This document shows positions 33,934 to 44,700 of a stretch of DNA of 64,000 nucleotides, one piece after another (position 1 is the first letter of the stretch; every line of letters starts with the position of its first letter). The notes below the pieces were generated by a model. The model saw only the letters and a list, made by a program, of their open reading frames with translations, made no database searches and was not told the origin of the DNA. The position numbers were made by a program, and so were the translations under genes. The DNA lies in contig NZ_JAERQG010000001.1 of the NCBI RefSeq assembly GCF_016734805.1, positions 806,001-870,000 of the forward strand, read 5' to 3'. The DNA is from Marivirga atlantica. Lineage in GTDB: Bacteria; Bacteroidota; Bacteroidia; Cytophagales; Cyclobacteriaceae.

Positions 33934-34416
33934 ATGTCGAATAAGAGATATAGAAAATTAGGATTTGAGAAGGGTGAAACAGAAGAGTTGGTAAAAGCAA
34001 TGAATCAACTATTAGCCAACTATCACCTTCACTATCAGAAGTTAAGAAATTTCCACTGGAATGTTAAAGGTGGGGACTTCTTCGATTTACACGAGCAGTT
34101 TGAGGAGCGCTATGATATTGCTAAAGAAAGCATTGATGAAATAGCAGAAAGAATTAGAGTGTTTGGACATACGCCACTAAGCAATTTGTCTGAATACCTT
34201 GAGCAATCTAACATCAAAGAATCACCAAGTGATTTATCAGGAGATGATATGGTAAAAGAAATACTGAAGGATTATGAAATTCTTTTGTCTTTCTTAACGG
34301 ATGCCATGAACTCTGCCATTGATATAGGTGATGTTGGCACTGAAGACATGCTTAATACATTCATTCAGGATATGGAAAAACATCACTGGATGCTAAGTGC
34401 ATTCTTAGCGAAGTAA
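33934..34416 (+). CDS. dps: Dps-family ferritin-like DNA-protection protein
   Basis: The 160-aa protein matches Dps. NYHLHYQKLRNFHWNVKGGDFFDLHEQFEERYD carries the interface ferroxidase residues (His41, Glu57 and Asp61 region), and IDEIAERIRVFGHTPLSNL is the family's second helix. Dps dodecamers oxidise and store iron with peroxide and protect DNA. The placement near oxyR, fur and fbpABC fits an iron/peroxide neighbourhood. It ends before a strong terminator shared with the convergent DsbA-like gene. Confidence 0.93.
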   Translation: MSNKRYRKLGFEKGETEELVKAMNQLLANYHLHYQKLRNFHWNVKGGDFFDLHEQFEERYDIAKESIDEIAERIRVFGHTPLSNLSEYLEQSNIKESPSDLSGDDMVKEILKDYEILLSFLTDAMNSAIDIGDVGTEDMLNTFIQDMEKHHWMLSAFLAK

Positions 34417-34443
34417 ATGAAGAATCATTGCTAAAACATCAAC

Positions 34444-34473
34444 AAAAGAGGAAGTTATTTAACTTCCTCTTTT
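34444..34473. terminator. Bidirectional terminator between dps and the DsbA-like gene
   Basis: A perfect 14-bp stem AAAAGAGGAAGTTA and its complement has a two-base loop, flanked by T runs. The stop codon and last codons of the minus-strand DsbA-like gene lie within the stem, so coding and terminator overlap. Confidence 0.88.
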
Positions 34474-35096
34474 TTTATGATCTCTTCAATAACTGCATGC
34501 ATGTCTCCAAATGAGCGATAGCCTCTGGCAATTAAGTAAGCCTTATCATCTACTTGTAAAACCACTGAGGGAAAACCCTGAATTCCCATTTCACCTACAA
34601 GTTTAAACTCATCATAAGTTTTTGTTTTGTAGCTTGGGTCTTCCATTTTCTGTTTGAAAATATCCCAGTCCAAGTCGAAATCCTCAACTAAATATTTATA
34701 GGTGTCAATCTTATTAAGATCCTTGCCACTTTTGTAAAGGCTATTTTGAATGGCGCTGGCAAACTGAACACTACTTTTTTGCGTCATCGATTTATAAACC
34801 AGCATAGCAATACTCGGAAGTTCAGAATCTAACACCAAAGAGCCGTCATCTAAAACTTTCAAATAATCATCACCGAACTTAACACCTGTCATTTCTTCTA
34901 ATCTGGGCATGGCTTCAGATAGATATGACTTCATTTCACTCAGTGGTTTAATTCTATCTCCTAGCATCATACCTCCGCAGAGGGTTTCGAAGCTTATTTG
35001 ATCTTTATAAGTTTCTTCAAGCCTTTTTATCACTGGGCTAAAACCGAAGCACCAGCCACAAAGGGGATCGAATATGTAATATAATTTTGTTTGCAT
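34455..35096 (-). CDS. DsbA-family thioredoxin-fold protein (FrnE-like)
   Basis: The 213-aa protein has the thioredoxin active site CGWC at Cys13-Cys16 in YYIFDPLCGWCFGF, an inserted helical domain, and the cis-Pro region GIQGFPSVVLQV. There is no signal peptide, so it should act in the cytoplasm like FrnE/YyaL-type DsbA proteins. Such proteins act as disulfide oxidoreductases or glutathione-transferase-like enzymes. DPxCGWC is typical of Bacteroidota homologs. The C-terminal codons overlap the terminator shared with dps. Confidence 0.87.
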   Translation of the reverse strand: MQTKLYYIFDPLCGWCFGFSPVIKRLEETYKDQISFETLCGGMMLGDRIKPLSEMKSYLSEAMPRLEEMTGVKFGDDYLKVLDDGSLVLDSELPSIAMLVYKSMTQKSSVQFASAIQNSLYKSGKDLNKIDTYKYLVEDFDLDWDIFKQKMEDPSYKTKTYDEFKLVGEMGIQGFPSVVLQVDDKAYLIARGYRSFGDMHAVIEEIIKKEEVK

Positions 35097-35129
35097 AAGC
35101 TCTCAGACGAAATTACTTACTAAGAGTTT

Positions 35130-35936
35130 TTAGTCAGCTAAATAAAGTGCTTCTCTTCGCTTAACAAGTTTTAATGAATCGGCAATGCTAAAGTCATTTT
35201 CGTAAAGTGCAGCTTCCCACTCGCCATACATCGGGTTTGGTAGCATGATGAAATTATTGAACAATTCTTCCTGATTTTTTCCGACCATTAACTTTCCTAA
35301 ATCCTGTTTCCTATCAGCGTAAATCTCATCATAGTCGGTTAAGTTATCACCTACATAAACCAACACATCATGTAATTTCTTAACTGCATTTCTTCTTTCC
35401 GTTTTGTCGCTTGTTGTTGTTCTTAGAATCACATGTGCTGAATCAGCCTGTGGAGCACCTACACGCTCCAGGTTTTTAATTGTAGGAGTTAGCACCTCTA
35501 CCTTGCGGTTAGAGATATAAAATATTTCTACTCCATTATTTTTAGCATAATTCAAAAAATCCAGTGCTCCAGGTAATGCATTGGCATTGGCTTCTTCACA
35601 CCAGGCTTTCCAACTTGCCGACTCATAAGTGCCACCAACAGTAAGCAGGCGTGCCTCATAAGGGCTATTGTCCAAAACCGTTTCATCAATATCTAATATA
35701 ACCGCTGGTTTCAGTTGAGAGTCAAATGTATCGAGTTTTGCCTTTAACAACATTTCAGCATGTTTGTATGCCTGCAGATAAGAAGCTTGCATTTCAGCTG
35801 ATTGTTGAAACCATAATACAGCATTTCCCAACTGCGCAGAAAGTGCTTCTTTTGGGTCCTCAGTGTGCTCATCAGCTTTTTGTTGACATGAAAAGGCAAT
35901 AAATAAAAACAAAGTAAGTAGTAAGTAATTCCTCAT
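35130..35936 (-). CDS. 5'-nucleotidase, lipoprotein e(P4) family acid phosphatase
   Basis: The 268-aa product has the lipoprotein signal MRNYLLLTLFLFIAFSC (Cys17) and the class C acid phosphatase HAD motif AVILDIDETVLDNSPY. It also has the family's EARLLTVGGTYESASWKAW, FYISNRK and DVLVYVGDNLTDYDEI. The e(P4) protein dephosphorylates NMN and nucleoside monophosphates at the outer membrane for uptake. It lies 33 bases upstream of the DsbA-like gene on the same strand and diverges from yebC. Confidence 0.92.
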   Translation of the reverse strand: MRNYLLLTLFLFIAFSCQQKADEHTEDPKEALSAQLGNAVLWFQQSAEMQASYLQAYKHAEMLLKAKLDTFDSQLKPAVILDIDETVLDNSPYEARLLTVGGTYESASWKAWCEEANANALPGALDFLNYAKNNGVEIFYISNRKVEVLTPTIKNLERVGAPQADSAHVILRTTTSDKTERRNAVKKLHDVLVYVGDNLTDYDEIYADRKQDLGKLMVGKNQEELFNNFIMLPNPMYGEWEAALYENDFSIADSLKLVKRREALYLAD

Positions 35937-36051
35937 AATAATTGTATTTGAGGCTAAATTAATAATGAAGCGTGAATTTAATCTTAAGTAGGCCTCTATT
36001 TTTAATTATTATATTGATGACGAAAAACTCTCTAAGTTCAATTTCTATTTT

Positions 36052-36059
36052 TATTTTTG
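36052..36059 (+). promoter_or_regulatory. Possible -7 box of yebC
   Basis: TATTTTTG fits TANNTTTG and lies 21 bases before the yebC ATG. No clear TTTG stands at the -33 distance, so this rests on the motif and position only. Confidence 0.3.
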
Positions 36060-36080
36060 CACTAATACAACTTTTATAAT

Positions 36081-36791
36081 ATGGGAAGAGCATTTGAATA
36101 TCGCAGAGCAGCGAAAGAGAAAAGATGGGGCAAGATGTCTCGTTTGTTTCCAAGACTAGGTAAAACTATAACGATGGCCGCTAAAGAAGGTGGTCCTGAT
36201 CCGGAAATGAATGCAGCATTAAGAACAGCCATTCAGAATGCTAAGGCACAGAATATGCCTAAAGATAATATTGAGGCTGCTATTAAAAGAGCATCTGGTT
36301 CAGAAGCAGAGAACTACGTGGAGACTACTTTTGAAGGAAAAGGCCCTCATGGCGTTTTACTCTTTATAGAGTGTGCTACAGACAACAATAACAGAACAGT
36401 TGCCAACATCAAATCATACTTTAATAAAATTGGCGGTGCTTTAGTGCCAAATGGTTCTTTGGAATTTATGTTCGATAGAAAAGCAGTTTTCGAATTTGAG
36501 AAGACTGAAGAAATGGATTTGGAAGAATTAGAACTGGAGTTGATAGATGCAGGCTTGGAAGAAATAGAAGAGAATGAGGGCTCTATATATCTTTATGGCG
36601 ATTATACCGAATTTGGTTCCTTATCTAAAAAATTAGAAGAGCTTAAAATAGATGTCAAAAATGCTTCGCTTAAGCGTTACCCAACTACTCCAACAGAATT
36701 TACCGATGAGCAAATGGAAGAAATTGAAAAGCTCATTGATAAAATTGAGGACGATGATGACGTTCAGGCAGTTTACAACAACATCGCATAA
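36081..36791 (+). CDS. yebC: YebC/PmpR family protein
   Basis: The 236-aa protein starts [30 protein letters not shown], a Bacteroidota variant of the usual MAGHSKW start. [20 protein letters not shown]-like sequence, [25 protein letters not shown] and the acidic C-terminal domain follow. YebC proteins act as DNA-binding regulators and recently also as translation factors that relieve stalls at proline-rich sequences. It has its own promoter region and is followed by aspC after 48 bases. Confidence 0.93.
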   Translation: MGRAFEYRRAAKEKRWGKMSRLFPRLGKTITMAAKEGGPDPEMNAALRTAIQNAKAQNMPKDNIEAAIKRASGSEAENYVETTFEGKGPHGVLLFIECATDNNNRTVANIKSYFNKIGGALVPNGSLEFMFDRKAVFEFEKTEEMDLEELELELIDAGLEEIEENEGSIYLYGDYTEFGSLSKKLEELKIDVKNASLKRYPTTPTEFTDEQMEEIEKLIDKIEDDDDVQAVYNNIA

Positions 36792-36839
36792 AAAATATTA
36801 AGCCATTTTATTCTCTAAATCCAAAAGCAATAATACGCT

Positions 36840-38039
36840 ATGAACTATCCACTAAGTGAGCGCATCAATAATATGTCAGAGTCTGCTACCTTGGCAATGG
36901 CTGCTAAAGCCAGAGAGCTAAAATCAAAGGGTGTAGACATTATAAGTTTAAGTTTAGGAGAACCTGACTTTAAAACGCCTAAACACATTCAGGAAGCGGC
37001 AAAGGCAGCGATAGATAGCGAAAAATATTTTGCTTATCCGCCAGTTACTGGTTATCAGGATTTACGAGAGGCTATTGCTAACAAGCTTCAAAAAGAAAAT
37101 GGCATTCCTAGCTCTGCAGAGCAAATAGTTGTTTCTAATGGAGCGAAGCAATCTATTGCCAATATCATGTTGGCCATGCTTAATCCTGGAGATGAGGTAG
37201 TAGTTTTTGCTCCTTATTGGGTGAGTTATGTAGAGCTTATTAAATTGGCAGAGGGTACTCCGGTGATGATAACCGGTACTTTGGAAAATGATTTTAAACC
37301 TACTGCAGAGCAATTAAAAGCAGCCATTACAGATAAAACTAAAGCTATTCTTTATTCTTCACCATGTAACCCTACTGGGGGAGTATTCACAGAAAAGGAA
37401 ATGAAGGAAATAGCTGATGTAGTAAAAGAGCACGACATCATGGTTATTGCAGATGAGATTTACGAACACATAAATTTCACTGAAGAAGGTCATTTTAGCA
37501 TGGCTTCATTACCTGATATGGCTGAAAGAACAATCACCGTTAATGGTTTCTCCAAAGGTTTTGCCATGACGGGATGGAGAGTAGGATATATTTCTGCTCC
37601 ACTTGCAATTGCAAAAGCAGCTTCAAAAGTGCAGGGTCAAATCACTTCAGGTAACTGTTCTATTGCTCAGCGCGCTGCACTAGCCGCAATCACTGAAGAT
37701 TTACAGCCTACTAAAGACATGACAGCCGTATATCATAAAAGAAGAGATATGGTGATTGACATGCTTAATGATATTGAAGGTGTTAAAACCTATGTGCCAA
37801 AAGGAGCATTCTATATTTTCCCTGATGTGAGTTATTTCTTTGGTAAATCTGATGGCCAGCACACAATAACTGATGCTAATGATTTAGCCATGCATATTCT
37901 CAACGAAGCAAGTGTATCAACCGTAACGGGTGATGCGTTTGGTGCACCAAATTGTATACGTCTTTCATACGCAGCTTCTGACAACGAGTTAGTGGAAGCC
38001 ATTAAGAGAATGAAAGCTGTATTGAACAAGCTTAAATAA
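36840..38039 (+). CDS. aspC: Aspartate aminotransferase (class I, PLP-dependent)
   Basis: The 399-aa protein is a fold-type I aminotransferase. DIISLSLGEPDFKTP, the PLP-binding lysine in NGFSKGFAMTGWRVGY (Lys near 239), SPCNPTGGVF and DEIYEHINF match the class I Ib subgroup (AspB type). It interconverts aspartate and oxaloacetate with 2-oxoglutarate. It is one base from the following hldA start, so the two genes are cotranscribed. Confidence 0.93.
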   Translation: MNYPLSERINNMSESATLAMAAKARELKSKGVDIISLSLGEPDFKTPKHIQEAAKAAIDSEKYFAYPPVTGYQDLREAIANKLQKENGIPSSAEQIVVSNGAKQSIANIMLAMLNPGDEVVVFAPYWVSYVELIKLAEGTPVMITGTLENDFKPTAEQLKAAITDKTKAILYSSPCNPTGGVFTEKEMKEIADVVKEHDIMVIADEIYEHINFTEEGHFSMASLPDMAERTITVNGFSKGFAMTGWRVGYISAPLAIAKAASKVQGQITSGNCSIAQRAALAAITEDLQPTKDMTAVYHKRRDMVIDMLNDIEGVKTYVPKGAFYIFPDVSYFFGKSDGQHTITDANDLAMHILNEASVSTVTGDAFGAPNCIRLSYAASDNELVEAIKRMKAVLNKLK

Positions 38040-38040
38040 T

Positions 38041-39036
38041 ATGTCTTTTAATTCCATAGAGTCATTCTTTGATGCTTTCAATAACTTGAAAATATTAGTT
38101 ATTGGAGATGTTATGATTGACGCGTACATATGGGGTAGTGTAAGCAGAATTTCACCTGAAGCGCCTGTACCGGTTGTTAATGTGAAATCAAGAGAGAAAA
38201 GACTAGGAGGTGCAGCCAATGTGGCTTTGAATCTCCAGTCTCTAGGTGTTAAACCAATATTATGTGCCGTAATCGGAGATGATACTGATGGTGAAACTTT
38301 TCAAGATTTACTGAAAAGAAGAGATATTAGTAACGAGGGGATTATAAGTAGCAAAAGTCGAATTACAACTGTTAAGGAAAGAGTGCTTTCCGGCTCTCAG
38401 CATTTGCTACGTATTGATGATGAATCTTTGAACGGATTATCTTCAAAAGAAGAAGAAGAATTGGTTCAAAAAATTAATGTACTAATTCCGGATTGTGATG
38501 CCATTATTTTTGAGGATTATGATAAAGGCACCATTACTTCTTCCTTAATTGCTTCTGTAGTTGAGGCTGCTAAAAAGCATAATAAACCAACCGTTGTTGA
38601 TCCTAAAAAGGTCAATTTCTTTGATTATAAAAATGTTGATCTTTTCAAGCCTAATCTGAAAGAATTGCAGGAAGGACTTAATGTGAGCTTTTCGAAAGAT
38701 GATATGCAAAGTCTGTCTTTAAACACCTCAAAATTGTTGGATAAGCTTTCTGCTAAGTACGTAATGACTACCTTGTCGGAAAAAGGTGTTTATATCAAAA
38801 GCCAGGAAAAAGAATTTCATATAGGCGCTCATAAAAGAAGTATTTCTGATGTTTCAGGCGCAGGCGATACTGTTGTAAGTATTGCGGGTATATGCATGGC
38901 ATTGGCTATGTCACCTGATTTCACGGCCGCTTTGTCAAATTTAGGAGGAGGTATTGTGTGTGAAGAATTAGGTGTAGTACCTATTAATAAAGATCGTTTA
39001 TTATCTGAAGCTATTAAACACAACCTGCAACCCTAA
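38041..39036 (+). CDS. hldA: D-glycero-beta-D-manno-heptose-7-phosphate kinase
   Basis: The 331-aa PfkB-fold kinase corresponds to domain I of HldE. ILVIGDVMIDAYIWGSVSRISPEAPVPVV is the RfaE-specific opening, then RLGGAANVALNLQSLGV, DYDKGTIT, VVDPKKVNF and the catalytic DVSGAGDTVVSI with its Asp. It lacks the nucleotidyltransferase domain, so the adenylyl step needs another gene outside this stretch. It makes the ADP-heptose precursor for LPS core. It is followed by trkH after 3 bases. Confidence 0.93.
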   Translation: MSFNSIESFFDAFNNLKILVIGDVMIDAYIWGSVSRISPEAPVPVVNVKSREKRLGGAANVALNLQSLGVKPILCAVIGDDTDGETFQDLLKRRDISNEGIISSKSRITTVKERVLSGSQHLLRIDDESLNGLSSKEEEELVQKINVLIPDCDAIIFEDYDKGTITSSLIASVVEAAKKHNKPTVVDPKKVNFFDYKNVDLFKPNLKELQEGLNVSFSKDDMQSLSLNTSKLLDKLSAKYVMTTLSEKGVYIKSQEKEFHIGAHKRSISDVSGAGDTVVSIAGICMALAMSPDFTAALSNLGGGIVCEELGVVPINKDRLLSEAIKHNLQP

Positions 39037-39039
39037 GAA

Positions 39040-40863
39040 ATGAAGCTTTCAAAATTCAGGAATCTGCTCATTGAGAAATTAAATAATGCCATTTATGGTA
39101 GCAGAAACGCTGTATTAAACACCATTTCCTCTCTAAAAGCTTTTATTTGGCTTACGGCATCAGTTTTATTGCTTTATGTTTTTGGGTTTGAAACCAGAGA
39201 CGAAGACCTCAAGCAGGTTTTTCTTGGGTTAGATATTGTGCTTATAATATACTTTCTAACCTTTCTAGTGCGCTTACTATACTCATTCAGAAGGCGAGAA
39301 TTTTTGCGAACGCATATTTTAGAATTGGTACTGGTCAGTATCATTTTTATAAATGTGCTGAGCAATAACTTTTTCGACAATTGGTTGATTGAAGTGTTTG
39401 CTGAGCAGTTTGACTTTAAAAATTATGAGGATGCTTACCTGAGTGTCATCACTTTTTACTTCTTGGTGCTCATATCATATGAAAGTATAAAGGCAGCTAC
39501 AATTTTATCAAAGCTAAAAGCCAAGCCGGCAAGAACTTTCATATATAGTTTTATTCTCTTGATTCTGTTTGGTACGGGCTTGCTTATGCTACCAGCTATG
39601 ACAGTTCAACAAGGTTCAATGCCATTTATGGATGCCCTTTTTACATCGGTAAGCGCCAGCTGTGTAACTGGTTTAATTGTGGTTGATACAGCAACATACT
39701 TCACTACTAAAGGGCAATTCGTAATCATGATACTTTTCCAGCTCGGTGGATTAGGTATCATTTCATTTGCGTCTTTCTTTGCTACTTTCTTAAGAAGTGG
39801 TGTGGGCATCAAGCAACAACTAATGCTTAGGGATTTTTTAATTAGTGAATCTCTATTTTCTGCAAAAGGAATGTTGCGTCAGATTGTAGGAATCACGGTT
39901 GTCATTGAAAGTATAAGCTTCATTTTGATATTTTTCACTTGGGGAGCAGGCGTTGAATTTGATTCATTAGGACAAAGGATTTTCTACTCAGCCTTTCATG
40001 CTGTTAGTGCTTTTTGTAATGCTGGTTTTAGCCTCTTTACAAATGGCTTGGCTGACACAGGTGTGGGCAGCAGTTATGTGCTTCACATCATTGTGGCACT
40101 TACTTTAATTATGGGTGGTTTGGGCTTTTCTTCCATACAGGACTTATTTGCTGTGAAAAACTTGCGAGATCGATTCAAGAATCCTTGGAAAGATTGGGCA
40201 TTGAGCACCAAGATTGCAGTTTATACTTCTATCGTCCTGTTAGCTGGTGGAACACTGATTATTTACATACTAGAAAGTGATGCAGCACTAGGTGATAAAA
40301 ATTTTATGGAAGGTATGATTGCAAGCTTCTTTCAATCTGCAACTGCCAGAACTGCCGGTTTTAATACCATTGATATTGGTGCACTAAAAACACCAACACT
40401 CATTTTAACAATGATTTTAATGTTTATTGGTGCCAGTTCAGGATCAGTTGGTGGAGGTATTAAAACATCTACCTTTTATTTATTGATTACTTCGGTTTTT
40501 GCCACCTTAAGAGGACGATTGAAAATAGAGATTGGAAAAAAATTCATCCCTAAAGAATTACTTTTTAAAGCACTCTCAATTTTCTTTTTTGCCGCGCTTC
40601 TTAATCTAATAGCAGTATTTATGCTAACAATAACTGATAGCCAGATTCCATTCGTGGATTTACTTTTTGAAGAAGTATCAGCTTTTGGTACAGTCGGTTT
40701 GAGTACTGGAATTACAGCAAATCTTTCTTTGGCTGGCAGAGTCATTATTATTCTTTCCATGTTTATCGGAAGGGTAGGAACGCTTACATTTGCGCTGGCT
40801 TTAAGTAGCCGAACCTCAGGTAAAGGATATAAATATCCGAAGGCACATTTAATGGTTGGTTAA
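39040..40863 (+). CDS. TrkH/KtrB-family potassium transporter subunit
   Basis: The 607-aa membrane protein carries the four pore-loop repeats of the SKT family. The first is FTSVSASCVTGLIVVD, the second FHAVSAFCNAGFSLF, the third SATARTAGFNTID followed by MFIGASSGSVGGGIKTST, and the fourth EVSAFGTVGLSTGIT. An N-terminal extension of about 150 residues with several membrane helices, more than in typical KtrB, precedes them. It imports K+ (possibly with Na+) with a TrkA/KtrA-type regulatory partner, which is not next to it here. Confidence 0.92.
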   Translation: MKLSKFRNLLIEKLNNAIYGSRNAVLNTISSLKAFIWLTASVLLLYVFGFETRDEDLKQVFLGLDIVLIIYFLTFLVRLLYSFRRREFLRTHILELVLVSIIFINVLSNNFFDNWLIEVFAEQFDFKNYEDAYLSVITFYFLVLISYESIKAATILSKLKAKPARTFIYSFILLILFGTGLLMLPAMTVQQGSMPFMDALFTSVSASCVTGLIVVDTATYFTTKGQFVIMILFQLGGLGIISFASFFATFLRSGVGIKQQLMLRDFLISESLFSAKGMLRQIVGITVVIESISFILIFFTWGAGVEFDSLGQRIFYSAFHAVSAFCNAGFSLFTNGLADTGVGSSYVLHIIVALTLIMGGLGFSSIQDLFAVKNLRDRFKNPWKDWALSTKIAVYTSIVLLAGGTLIIYILESDAALGDKNFMEGMIASFFQSATARTAGFNTIDIGALKTPTLILTMILMFIGASSGSVGGGIKTSTFYLLITSVFATLRGRLKIEIGKKFIPKELLFKALSIFFFAALLNLIAVFMLTITDSQIPFVDLLFEEVSAFGTVGLSTGITANLSLAGRVIIILSMFIGRVGTLTFALALSSRTSGKGYKYPKAHLMVG

Positions 40864-40919
40864 AATATGCCATTCTGGCAATAAAAACTTTTTGGTGCTG
40901 TTTTCGCTAAATTAATCAC

Positions 40920-41699
40920 ATGCAGGAAATTAAGTTTCATAAGTATCAAGGAACAGGAAATGATTTCGTTGTTATAGATAATAGAAATCATATAGTTGAT
41001 AGAAAGGACGAATCAATAGCGGTAAGGCTTTGTAATAGAAAATTTGGTGTTGGGTCTGATGGTTTAATTCTTATTGAAGATCATCCAGACTATGACTTTG
41101 AGATGGTTTTCTTTAACCCTGATGGTTCGCAGAGCATGTGTGGAAATGGTAGTAGATGTGCTGTAATGTTTGCAAAGGAATTAGGTATCATCGATCATGA
41201 AACCACTTTTTTGTCAACGGATGGAGTTCATACGGCTACTATTTCTGGTAACATTGTCAACTTAAGTATGCAGGATGTTTCACCTGAAGCCATTAAGTCA
41301 TTTGATAATCACCATGAAATAAATACTGGTTCTCCACATTACGTCCTATTCACTAGTAATCTTAAAGAAAAGCATGTGAAAGATGAGGGTGCAGCTATTC
41401 GTTATAATCCTACTTTTAAGGAGCAAGGAATAAATGTAAACTTTGTAGAAAAGCAGGGAAAAGAAGAAATATCCGTTAGAACTTATGAAAGAGGTGTGGA
41501 GGATGAAACGCTTTCATGTGGTACTGGTGTTACAGCTTGCGCAATAGCACACGCTTTACATGGAGGAACTTCTCCCGTAAAGGTAAATACGCTTGGAGGC
41601 CAACTAGAAGTTTCTTTTGAACTGATTAAGAACAGAGCTGAGAAGGTGTTTTTGAAAGGACCTGCAAAGAAGGTTTTTGATGGAACAATCATCATTTAA
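40920..41699 (+). CDS. dapF: Diaminopimelate epimerase
   Basis: The 259-aa enzyme interconverts LL- and meso-diaminopimelate for lysine and peptidoglycan. The catalytic cysteines are Cys74 in SMCGNGSRC and Cys200 in TLSCGTGVTAC. FHKYQGTGNDFVVID opens the first half and SPHYVLF is the family substrate motif. The length is normal. It stands 67 bases before secA on the same strand. Confidence 0.97.
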   Translation: MQEIKFHKYQGTGNDFVVIDNRNHIVDRKDESIAVRLCNRKFGVGSDGLILIEDHPDYDFEMVFFNPDGSQSMCGNGSRCAVMFAKELGIIDHETTFLSTDGVHTATISGNIVNLSMQDVSPEAIKSFDNHHEINTGSPHYVLFTSNLKEKHVKDEGAAIRYNPTFKEQGINVNFVEKQGKEEISVRTYERGVEDETLSCGTGVTACAIAHALHGGTSPVKVNTLGGQLEVSFELIKNRAEKVFLKGPAKKVFDGTIII

Positions 41700-41766
41700 A
41701 ACCTTAGATTTCGCAAAAAAAGCGTGTAAATTAGAGCAAAATTTGAATTAATATTTTTAGTATATA

Positions 41767-44700
41767 ATGTTAGACTTTATAGCAAAAGGACTTACCAAAG
41801 TCTTTGGAACAAAATCCGATAGAGATATAAAAGAAGTACTTCCTGTTGTTGACCAGATCAACCAGGAATTCGAGAAGCTTTCAGCAATTAGCAATGATGA
41901 ACTGAGGGGCAAGACCAATGAGATAATAGAAAGAATAAATGCTTACCTGAAAGATGTTGATGATCAGATAGCTGCTATTCAGGAAAACATTGATGCAAAC
42001 CCTGACATGGATTTGCACGAGAAAGAAAGCCAGTATAATCAAATTGATGCTTTAGAAGAAGATAGAAATGAAAAACTGGAAGAGGTACTTTTAGAAGTGC
42101 TTCCATTGGCTTTTGCAGTAGTTAAAGAAACTGCCAGAAGGTTCATGAATAATGAACAGCTAGAAGCAACTGCTACCATGTTTGATAAACAGATGGCAGG
42201 TAAATATCCTCATGTTAACCTGGAAGGTGATAAGGTTTTTTGGGATAACACATGGGAGGCTGCAGGCAGCCAGATAACCTGGAATATGATGCATTATGAT
42301 GTGCAGCTGATTGGTGGTATTACTTTGCATAAAGGTAAAGTGGCTGAAATGGCAACTGGTGAAGGTAAAACTTTGGTTGCAACACTACCAGCCTTCTTGA
42401 ATGCATTAGCAAAAAGAGGCGTACATGTTGTAACGGTGAATGATTACCTGGCAAAGCGTGACTCCGAATGGATGGCTCCAATTTTCCAGTTTCATGGAAT
42501 AAGCATTGACTGTATCGATAAATATCAACCAAATTCTCCTGAAAGAAGAGAAGCTTATCGTTCAGATATTGTTTACGGTACTAACAATGAGTTTGGTTTC
42601 GATTATCTGAGAGATAATATGACGCGTGAAACCAAAGAATTGGTTCAGGGTAAGCACCATTTCGCTATGATCGATGAGGTAGATTCAGTTTTAATTGATG
42701 AAGCCAGAACACCATTGATTATTTCCGGACCAGTTCCTAAAGGTGATGAACACGAATTTCATGAATTGAAACCTCGTGTTGAAAAGTTAGTGACCGAGCA
42801 AAGAAAACTAGTAGCTCAATACCTGATTGATGCGAAAAAGCTGATCAAAGAGGGAGATGAAAAAGAAGGTGGTTTAGCACTTTTCAGAGCTTACAGAGGT
42901 CTGCCTAAGCACAAGCCATTAATTAAGTATTTAAGTGAAACAGGTATCCGCCAGATTCTACAGAAAACGGAGAATATTTACTTAGCGGATAACTCAAAGC
43001 TAATGCCAGAGGCTGATGATCCACTTTACTTCGTCATAGAAGAAAAGAATAACAACATTGATCTTACTGAGAAGGGTATTGACTTGATCACCAGAGATGG
43101 TGAAGATCCTGACTTCTTTATTTTGCCTGATATAGGTGTTGAAATCGCCAAAATCGAAAATGATGAGTCATTAGAAGATAAAGAGATCCTTAAAAAGAAG
43201 GATGAAGTAATTAAGGATTATGCTGTAAAAGCAGAGAGAATCCATACGGTTTCACAATTACTAAAAGCCTATTCACTATTTGAGAAAGATACAGAATATA
43301 TTCTGGTTGATGGCAAGGTAAAAATTGTTGATGAGCAGACTGGCCGTGTAATGGAAGGTCGTAGGTATTCTGATGGACTTCACCAGGCAATTGAGGCCAA
43401 AGAAAATGTGAAGGTGGAAGATGCCACTCAAACTTATGCTACTATTACCCTTCAAAATTATTTCAGAATGTATCATAAGCTTTCTGGTATGACGGGTACA
43501 GCTGAAACAGAGGCAGGTGAGCTTTGGGATATTTATAAGTTGGATGTGGTGGTTATTCCTACCAACAAGCCAATTGTTAGAGACGACAAGCAGGATAAAG
43601 TATATAAAACGGTAAGGGAGAAATTCAATGCCGTTACTGAAGAAATCATAGAAATGCGTGAAGCAGGCCGACCGGTATTGGTAGGTACCACTTCTGTAGA
43701 AATTTCTGAGATTCTGAGCCGTATGCTTAATATGCGTAAGATTAAGCACCAGGTACTAAATGCCAAGCAGCACGCTAAAGAGGCTGATGTAGTGGCAGAG
43801 GCTGGTAAGCCGGGGACAGTTACTATTGCCACCAACATGGCTGGTAGAGGTACTGATATTAAGTTAACTCCTGAGGCTAAAGAAGCTGGTGGTTTAGCTA
43901 TTGTGGGTACTGAACGTCATGAATCTAGACGTGTAGATAGACAGCTAAGAGGTCGTTCGGGTAGACAGGGAGACCCTGGTTCATCTCAATTCTTCGTTTC
44001 ATTGGAAGATAACCTGATGAGGCTTTTCGGCTCTGATAGAATTGCCAAGCTAATGGATAGAATGGGACTTGAGGAAGGTGAAGTAATTCAGCACTCAATG
44101 ATCTCCAAATCTATTGAAAGAGCTCAGAAGAAAGTAGAGGAAAATAACTTTGGCACACGTAAGAGACTGCTTGAGTATGATGATGTAATGAACTCACAGC
44201 GTGAGGTGATCTACAAGCGGAGAAAAAATGCCCTTTACGGAGAGCGTCTTCAGTTAGATATCATGAATATGATGTTTGATGTTTGTGAAGAAATAGTGAA
44301 TAATGCAAAAGTTGCTGATGCTTATGACGATTTCAGACTGAGTGTGCTAAGTTCTTTAGGAATTGATTTTGAAATGTCTGAAGAAGAATTCAAAGCGACC
44401 AACCCTAACGATTTAACTGAAAAGCTTTACCAAGAGGTTTACGAGAATTATAAACGTAAAAACGAGCAGATAAAAGAAAAGGCTTTACCTATTCTAAAAG
44501 AAATTCATAAAGCTCAGGGTGCTACAGTAGAAAATATCATGGTGCCTTTTACTGACCAGAAAAAGCAAATTGGAGTAGTAACTAATCTGGCTAAAAACAT
44601 TGAAAATGAAGGCAAGGATCTTATTCTTTCAATGGAAAAGATTTGTACGCTAGCCATTATTGATGAAAACTGGAAAGAGCATTTACGAGAAATGGATGAC

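Noticed and set aside
43276-43749. Long antisense open frames inside secA (also 43533-43838)
   Set aside because: They lie wholly within a conserved gene on the opposite strand, contain no recognisable domains and reflect codon bias of the sense strand.
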